Origin: Nereocystis luetkeana
Lineage: Eukaryota > Sar > Phaeophyceae > Laminariales > Laminariaceae
Reading direction: 5' to 3'
Assembly (NCBI GenBank): GCA_031213475.1
Contig: JARUPZ010000020.1
Coordinates: forward strand, 6,957,630 to 7,021,629
DNA: 64,000 bases
Shown in pieces: positions 56,901-64,000 of the stretch. Under the pieces are notes generated by a model that was given only the letters and a program-made list of their open reading frames with translations, was not told the origin of the DNA and ran no database searches. The first letter of the stretch is position 1. Each line of letters begins with the position of its first letter. Both the position numbers and the translations under genes were made by a program.

Positions 56901-57839
56901 CCTGTGCCGAAGCAGACCCTCCAACCTGTCACTGAACCGACACTCGCGCCTGCGATAGGGCCTGCAGACTCTACCACATCACCTACGCCAGATGCAACAC
57001 CTGAAGCCACCTCGCTAACTGTAGCGCCCGTCACTTCTTCGACACTTGACATGACCCCTATCCCTTCGCCTCTTCCTACTTCTGACGTATCACCTGCACC
57101 TTCGCAGGAACCAACCGCTCCGCCTACCCCAGACCCAACTGCTGAACCTACCGTGGAGCCTACGGCAGAACCAACCGCTGAACCCACTGCAGAGCCAACT
57201 CCTGAACCCACTGCAGAGCCAACTCCCGAACCCACTGCAGAGCCAACCCCCGAACCCACTGCAGAGCCAACCCCCGAACCCACTGCAGAGCCAACCCCCG
57301 AACCCACTGCAGAGCCAACCCCGGAACCCACTGCAGAGCCAACCCCCGATCCCTCTGCAGAGCCAACCCCGGAACCCACTGCAGAGCCAACCCCCGAACC
57401 CACTGCAGAGCCAACGCCCGAACCCTCTGCAGAACCAACCCCCGAACCCACCGCAGAGGCAACCCTCGAACCTTCTGCAGAACCGAGCGCCGAACCAACT
57501 GCAGAGCCAACCCTCGAACCCTCTGCAGAGCCGAGCGCCGAACCAACTACAGAGCCGAGCCCCGAACCAACTGCAGAGCCGAGCGCTGAAGCCACTGCAG
57601 AGCCGAGTGCTGAACCAACTGCCGAGCCGACTGCTGAACCAATCGCGGAGCCGACTGCCGAACCCACTGCAGAGCCCTCTGCCGTTCCCACCCCAGAACC
57701 GACCCCTGAGCCGACGGAAGTCTCGACCCCTACCCCTGAACCCACAGCAGACCCCACACTCCAACCTACAACAGAGCCCCCAGTTGCCCTCCCGACCCCT
57801 GAACCTGTGGTGGAGTCCACCTCTTCCCCGTTGACGGAG
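50973..57839 (+). CDS. Giant Pro/Thr/Glu-repeat exon (2289 codons)
   Basis: The acceptor caatcgtcgcag and donor ACGGAG|gtgtgt enclose 6867 bp in phase 0. The exon starts DPTDVPLPTAEPTSVST and ends SPLTE. Almost all of it is EPT-type repeats (EPTVEPT, AEPTPEPT, with DPT, PPT and SPT variants). At 57186-57430 the units are nearly identical 24-mers, each with CTGCAG. Residues are mainly Pro, Thr, Glu, Ala and Val, without Cys or membrane segments. This fits a rigid, mucin-like linker in a wall or surface protein, but no functional domain is visible. The opposite strand is also open for long stretches, but only the plus strand has matching splice sites and sister exons of equal phase. Confidence 0.8.
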
Positions 57840-58690
57840 GTGTGTACGTACGATCGTGGTGGCGTATTTTAATTTGCTTCGGGAATTAAGGTGTTGCATA
57901 TCGTGAAGGCTTTGTAGGATGAGATCTTGTCTCGACCTGGTTGGGCGAGATTAATGCCTGGCATGCAGGTGCTAATAGCAATATGAGGTCGCGCTCCTCT
58001 GTCCGTGTCAGTGACGAGGATTCCCAGAAGACCACGTGCCTTTTGTACACCAGGCGTTGTTCACAGAAGCTGATGCCATGTTTTGTTTTTATTTTCCCCA
58101 TTTTTTCCTCGGCTTCGTGTTGTCTCTCGCGCGGCGCAAGAAGTGTGCGAAAACCACGCTTCACATGCCATTTCGAGCACCACACGCGACGCAACATACC
58201 CAACACGTTTGCCATGCGGAACCTTGAATCTCATCTAACGGACCGTGCGGCATATATGGTCCCCTACCCTCTACAAATACGCCCTTGTCGTGCTTCCGAC
58301 ACGCTTGCTTGTATAGCAAATTACAAGGTGTGTTGAGGTCTAATTCCAATCCCAAGTATTTCGTGCCGCAACCTGCTGGTGCAGCTTCATTTTTGAAGGG
58401 GTTAATATTTTTGCATTCGACCATCGCCTTTCACGCTTGTACCTTTCACACTTGTACCCTCAAGGCGTCGACCAAAGTCACGAGACCCAAGCTGACAATA
58501 TCTGGAGATGTAAGGACCTTTTTGGGTTGTCATATTTCCCCCCAAACGGTCCTTACTTACACTGACAGTGGTTATATACCAGGTATTGAACACGAGCAGT
58601 CCTTTCTCTCTTGCAGCTGTTCGGCTCTTGCCTTCTCGCGTGCTGATGTATTCCCTTTTTTTTTTGTTCCCCATCCCTTGCGTCTGACAG
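57840..58690. other. Intron of the P/T gene
   Basis: Bounded by gtgtgt and a pyrimidine-rich acceptor (gcgtctgacag). TACCAGGTA lies at 58577. Confidence 0.6.
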
Positions 58691-59119
58691 GCGACGGATC
58701 CGCCTGCGCCGACACCGGCACCCATGGAGGCACCGACGAACCAGCCTGTGCTGGAAACAACTCCGGCACCGGTAGACCTACCGACGGACCCGCCGCCAGT
58801 ACCAAGTGCTCCACCGGTGCCATCGCCGACGGAAGCGCCTGACGTACCGACCGACCCGCCGACTGCGGAACCGACGGATCAGCCTGTGGTGGACCCAACT
58901 CCGGCACCGATGGACGAACCGACGGACCCGCCGGTACCGACAGACCCACCGTCGAGCCAGCCTGTGGTGGAACCAACTCCGGCACCGGTGGAGCAATCGA
59001 CGGACCCGCCGGAGGCACCAAGTGGGCCACCAGTGGAAGCACCGACGATCCCGCCGGCAGCACCAAGTGAGCCACCAGTGGAAGCACCGACGACACCACC
59101 TGCGGCACCTACAGCGGAG
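58691..59119 (+). CDS. Pro/Thr-rich exon (143 codons)
   Basis: A strong acceptor (T-rich tract, then gcgtctgacag) and donor GCGGAG|gtacgt enclose 429 bp, phase 0. The exon starts ATDPPAPTPAPMEAPTNQPV. Repeats of the type DQPVVDPTPAPMDEPTDPP differ from those of the giant exon, so the gene has several repeat styles. Confidence 0.78.
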
Positions 59120-61000
59120 GTACGTGCGCGAAGCGACAAGTTTGATAAGTGTAACTGCTGTAACCACCGTATCGGGGTTGGTGTGGTGACAATATGGTTG
59201 ACAGATTTCGGGGCTTTTTCTGTGATTGTCAGGCGACACCTTTTACTGTGTATCAAGTATTTCGTCCAACCTCGTCTTTGCATGCTGCCTACGAGAGGCA
59301 GGTGGATCGTAAATACTGTAGATTGATCACCGGATTTTTCTTGACCGCCTTTGACCATGGTTCTCTCTGAATCGCAGTCGTGATGTTCGTGTTTTTGTTT
59401 CAATCGGAATGTCCCAGTCGCTTTTGGATGCTTGGAACTTTTTATGTACCAGGAACTATTGCTTTGTACCAGGTACCACTTCTTTTTGTCAATTGTGTTG
59501 TGTTGGCGTGTTGTATTCTCTGAACTGTGAAAACTTGCGAGTCGGTGTTAAGTGTAGATAAAAATAACCGTTCTGGAATACATATACCAGGCACAATGTT
59601 GTATTTTGACGTTTCGACGGTCAACAAGAACGTCAACCGCAAAAATTGTCATATATACTCGTTTGATCTTGTTTCATAATTTAGTTGTTTTATCGTACCA
59701 TCTTAGTATGCTTTTCATGTACCAGGGTATGTAAATAATTAACGACCACGTCTGGTTTTAGAAGGCCTGCGAAGGTATTTTGAAATCCGTATCATGCATA
59801 TACGTATAGCAGCATACAAAAATAAATCGACGAATTAGTGTTCCGACTAGTTTTTTCACCTGCACAGCAGTGTTGCTGTAGTAGTCGCAGTAACTTCTGA
59901 AATTAGCAGATATACAGGCGTACCTGATATTTTTAGATTTTATACATCCTTGGTACTACGTACCTGGTATTAAACAATAGGTCCCCCTTCGGGGTGTGGT
60001 TGATGTGAAATGCTGGGGGTGTCGCAAGCTGAATACCGGGAACAGCATCGCGAGGCGTTCCTCGTACCTACCTGGTACTACTGTATGTCATGACGGGACG
60101 AGATTCGACAGTGTGTACGTATTAATACAGTATTACGGGGGACGATAGTTAACAGGACCTATGGTACACGTAAAAACCTATATGTTTAACCATTTTTACT
60201 AACAATATTTGGTCCTGTTAACTATGGCCCCCCGTAATAGTAGCTTTTTAGATAATGACATGAGAATGAGGTCACGATTGCATCTTCTAGTGATCATTGC
60301 ACACACAAAAGAGCGCCGTGGCTGCCATTAAGGGCAGAGCTTCAAGCACGGGTGCTGTTGTCCGTACTGCTGTTGTATCGCTGCCGTTATCTACTGCTGT
60401 AGTTTATAACGTGGCTGTGCGGTTGCTTTCGAGGTTCCGAACAAGTGTGAGTGCATGTCGTCCTGTCCCCCCTCTTCGTAGCGTCCAAAAAATTAGCCCG
60501 CTCTTGAGATTGTGTTGTGGTTCGTATTTCGTGACCGGAAGAGTAAAAGCAATATCGACATGCTCCGATTTACTGTACGTACCTCGTACGAGTGTGGTAC
60601 GAATGTGGTGACACGAGGAGAAATGACTGAAAAGATTGGAGGCCTATCAGCAGAGAGCAGTGAATTGAAGCTGTCAAGGTATATCTGTCCCAGATAAAAT
60701 ATGCGGGTGCTCGCACCAGGCATACGTTTACTTGTTGTGGCAATTGCTGTAAATACAAAAATCAAAGTTGTCGAGCACGTACGTTTTTTTCTTCATACCA
60801 GCGTATTGAGCTTGTATGATGAGGGCCGAGCAAGGAGTGGTGATAGGTTCAAATTGCAACGTCAGTACGCATGATACGTTCAGGTTTTATGTTTTCCGAC
60901 TCATTCTCTTTCCTGGGAATGTTCGATACGTTCTGTTTTATAGTTTTCTAATCGTTCCTATAATTTCCTTGCTTCGCAATCTCATCCACACCGCATCCAG
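59120..61000. other. Intron of the P/T gene
   Basis: Contains TACCAGGTA/TACCTGGTA at 59467, 59961 and 60069, TATTAATA at 60120, and a complete M1 at 60133-60237. Confidence 0.6.
60133..60237. mobile_element. MITE M1 copy, intronic
   Basis: The tips TTACGGGGG and CCCCCGTAA are complete, with TA at 60131-60132 and 60238-60239. Confidence 0.9.
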
Positions 61001-61039
61001 CCTGCGACGGATCCTCCTTCGCCTACACCGACAACGGAG
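61001..61039 (+). CDS. Pro/Thr-rich exon (13 codons)
   Basis: The acceptor cgcatccag and donor ACGGAG|gtatgt enclose 39 bp, phase 0, coding PATDPPSPTPTTE. The ending TTE|gt matches the two larger exons before it. Confidence 0.68.
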
Positions 61040-61918
61040 GTATGTGTGTGTTGTTTTTTGTGGCTGTCTTCGTTCATGCCGTTTTGCCTGACCTCAGTGG
61101 GTTTCCTTTGTTCTTTCGCTGTCTTGTGTTTCGCGATACCAACCTTGCTGTACCAAGCGCCGGTACCGAAGGCAGAGCCGCTGGTCTGGAGGCGGTGTCG
61201 TCGGTCTTTCGGCGGTGCACGCGGCAACGTACTGTAGCGTTGTGAGCGTTTACGGCCGTGCTCTTTAGCTGCGGCGACTTTTTCGCGGGTTTTGACAAAT
61301 GAGCTTCCTTCTGTATTTTATCATAGCACGCTCACGCCTCTCGCTCCGTCGAGCCTCTGTGTTGGTGTGGCAGCCCCATGGTTTCGGCGGTGTGGTCTGA
61401 AAGGTGTTTTTGAAATGAAGTTTGTTTCACTACAACGGACGAATTTGTAAAGGCGGTAGTTCCACTTGCCTCTAATATTTCTGGAGTTGCGATACGGTCC
61501 GCTCCGGAGCGACATAAATAATCGACCCAAACAATCCACTGCCACGTTACTACTACTGTAGTCACCCCGCACCCCATTCAAGCCCTTGTCTTGCTACGGC
61601 CCGTTTCCCTCTACTTTCGCTTTGACACTAAAACGTGTTGACTTAGCGGCCTGTAAGGTTGACCTTTCTCGGCGACGGTGATATTTCAATTTACTGTGCA
61701 CTCCACACCTACCACGATTGCTCTATCCGCGGTAGCGCCAATTGCTGGTATTTCTAACGCTGACAGTAAACGGTGACTATAGTGTATAAGAAGGAATGCG
61801 TTTGCACTTTCTGAGTACGCCCCTCCTTCACTTTCCCATCTCACTTCTTCTCACGTATATATTTTGACCCTCTTGTGCTTTTGGCGTACGTCACGTGCTC
61901 GCTTACCTGTACCGACAG
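61040..61918. other. Intron of the P/T gene
   Basis: The word APVPKAEPLV is coded at about 61160 without a clear acceptor and may be a lost exon. Nothing else is recognised. Confidence 0.5.
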
Positions 61919-64000
61919 CCACCCGCGCCGACATCGCCTCCGGTAACTCCCACCGCACCTAGTGCCCCCCCGTTACCCCCGTCTGCGCCACCTGTGGCAC
62001 CGACTGTGCCACCTCTAGCTCCGACCGTGCCACCTGATCCGCCCGTAGTGACTGATTCGCCTGTAGCCCCTACAGCACCAACGTCGGCTCCTTTGACGGA
62101 GCCGCCGACCAGCCCTAGCGCCCCCCCTGCAGCCCCGTCGCAATCTCCTGTCGCGATACCGACGGCACCCCCTGTAGCACCGACAGCACCCCCTGTAGCA
62201 CCAACAGCACCCCCTGTAGCACCGACGGCGCCGACCACCCCCCCGGTTTCGCCTACGGCACCCATAAGCCCCCCTGCAGCGCCGACGCCACCCACCACCC
62301 CCCCTGTAGCGCCCACGGCACCCACCACTACTCCGGTGGCGCCTATAGCACCAACCAGCCCCCCTGTAACGCCAACGGCACCTACCACTCCTCCCGTGGC
62401 GCCTACAGCACCAACGAGACCCCCTGTAGCGCCAACGGCACCCACGGGCGCCCCGGTGGCGCCTACAGCCCCAACGAGCCCCCCTGAAGCGCCCACGGCA
62501 CCCACCACCACGCCGGTGGCGCCTATAGCACCAACCAGCCCCCCTGTAGCGCCAACGGCACCCACCACTCCTCCGGTGGCGCCTACAGCACCAACGGTCC
62601 CCCCTGTAGCGCCAACGGCACCCACCGGCGCCCCGGCGGCGCCTACAGCCCAAACGAACCCCCCAGTAACGCCAACGGCACCCACCACTCCTCCGGTGGC
62701 GCCTACAGCACCAACGATCCCCCCTGTAGCGCCAACGGCGCCCACCGGCTCCCCGGCGGCGCCTACAAGCCCCCCAGTAACGCCAACGGCGCCCACCACC
62801 CCCCCGGTGGCGCCTACAGCACCAACGAGCACCCCTGTAGCGCCGACGGCACCAACGAGCCCCCCAGTGGCACCGGCAGCACCGACTCCCCCCCCGGTTG
62901 CGCCTACGGCACCAACGAGCACCCCAGTGGCGCCCACGGCCCCGACCTCTCCGCCTGTAACGCCTACGGCACCATTCAGCCCCCCGGTGGCGCCGACGGC
63001 ACCGACCACTCCACCGGTCACGCCTACAGCGCCGACGAGCTCCCCTGTAGCTCCAACAGCACCCACCTCCTCCCCGGGAGCATTTGCACCGACCACTCCC
63101 CCGGTAACGCCTACAGCACCAACGAACCCCCCTGTAGCGCCGACGGCACCATCGAACCCTCCGGTGGCACCAACGGCACCAACCATTCCTCCGGTCTCGC
63201 CTACAGCGCCGATGAGCCCTCCTGTAGCTCCGACACCAACCTCCCCCCCTGTACCGCCTACGGCACCACCCAGTCCCCCGGTGGCGCCGACGGCAACGAC
63301 CACCCCACCGGTGACGCCCACCGCACCAACAAGCCCCCCAGTAGCGCCGACGGCACCATCGAGCCCTCCGGTGGCGCCAACGGCACCAACAACCCCCCCG
63401 GTCACGCCTACAGCACCATCGAGCCCCCCGATGGCGCCGACGGCACCGACCACCGCACCGGTCACGCCTACAGCACCATCGAGCTCCCCTGTGGCGCCGA
63501 CGGCACCGACCACTCCACCGGTTACGCCTACAGCACCATCGAGCCCCCCGGTGACACCAATAGCGCCGACTACCCCACCGGTCTCGCCTACCGCACCGTC
63601 GAGCCCCCCGTTGGCGCCGGCAGCACCGACCGACCCCCCGGTGGCGCCGACGGCACCGACCGACCCCCCGGTGGCGCCGGCAGCACCGACCGACCCCCCG
63701 GTGGCGCCGACAGCACCGACCGACCCCCCGGTGGCGCCGACAGCACCGACCGACCCCCCGGTGGCGCCGACAGCACCGACCGACCCCCCGGTGGCACCTA
63801 CGGCACCGACCACACCATCAGTCACGCCTACAGCACCATCGAGCTCCCCTGTGGCGCCGACGGCACCGACCACTCCACCGGTTACGCCTACAGCACCATC
63901 GAGCCCCCCGGTGACACCAATAGCGCCGACTACCCCACCGGTCTCGCCTACCGCACCGTCGAGCCCCCCGTTGGCGCCGGCAGCACCGACCGACCCCCCG
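61919..64000 (+). CDS. Pro/Ala/Thr-repeat exon, open to window end (at least 694 codons)
   Basis: After the acceptor gtaccgacag a phase-0 frame runs without a stop to base 64000. It starts [18 protein letters not shown] and settles into a 10-residue unit of the type [10 protein letters not shown]. The segment 63461-63640 recurs unchanged at 63821-64000. The minus strand is also open (Gly/Ala/Val-rich), but the splice site, phase and sister exons support the plus strand. It is partial at the window edge. Confidence 0.78.
63461..64000 (+). repeat. 360-bp tandem duplication and 30-bp units
   Basis: 63461-63640 and 63821-64000 are identical, 360 bp apart. Between them, from about 63631 to 63810, there are six 30-bp units of the type GACCCCCCGGTGGCGCCGAC. 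Confidence 0.9.

Noticed and set aside
55316..57820. 834-codon minus-strand frame
   Set aside because: Same by-product of the repeat as above.
1981..60077. TACCWGGTA as a zero-length recursive splice site (CAG|GTA)
   Set aside because: It occurs equally in both orientations and in intergenic DNA and MITEs, and is a near-palindrome. Splicing would need strand bias.
61903..63873. 656-codon minus-strand GAVGATGG frame
   Set aside because: The plus strand has a good acceptor at 61918 and an open phase-0 frame to the window end in the style of the neighbouring exons.

Overview
The window looks like nuclear DNA of an intron-rich, repeat-rich eukaryote. Exons are short, introns run to 1-6 kb, splice sites are GT-AG (one is GC-AG), and most of the sequence is non-autonomous transposons, SINEs, LINE relics and simple repeats. 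Very long Pro-Thr-rich proteins, a calcineurin-B/CHP-like protein and an annexin-like exon would fit a stramenopile alga such as a brown alga or a diatom. That assignment is an inference, because no taxon-specific marker gene is present. Most open frames on both strands are chance frames inside repeats.

Layout. 1-5 kb: dispersed repeats, a Ty3/gypsy integrase scrap, and a dead LINE interrupted by a MITE. 7.2-19.4 kb, minus strand: an EF-hand protein of the calcineurin B/CHP type. I assembled seven small exons plus a weak terminal one; every junction keeps phase and includes a 23-bp microexon. 19.4-36 kb: transposon-dense DNA with one unrecognised low-complexity minus-strand exon. 35.97-36.14 kb, plus strand: an annexin-repeat-like exon, possibly continued at 41.74 kb. 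42.95-64 kb, plus strand: phase-0 exons coding Pro/Thr/Glu/Val/Ala-rich repeats, including one 6.9-kb exon and one exon of at least 2.1 kb that runs off the window. They are probably one giant mucin-like or cell-wall linker gene. A frame-broken Pro/Thr tract precedes the largest exon.

Repeats. I resolve four TIR/MITE families. M1 is about 105-111 bp, has tips TTACGGGGG and a TA target duplication. M2 is about 95 bp and is a near-perfect palindrome. M3 is about 250 bp with GTATCACAC tips. M4 is about 250 bp with GCGATCGTTTTTCAGCG-like arms. There is also a tRNA-headed, poly(A)-tailed SINE (A), a LINE with a poly(C) tail, a short C-tailed repeat (P) that may be its SINE partner, and repeats R, D and E. 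Several are nested, and filled and empty sites can be compared inside the window.

The most unusual signal is a 9-mer, TACCAGGTA/TACCTGGTA. I count 45 exact copies where about 0.5 is expected. Comparison of repeat copies shows it arises by adding 7 bp at a TA dinucleotide (TA becomes TA-CCWGG-TA). A second word, TATTAATA, is what precise Tc1-type excision of M1 would leave. I read both as possible excision scars of TA-targeting transposons, which is an inference that genome-wide comparison can test.
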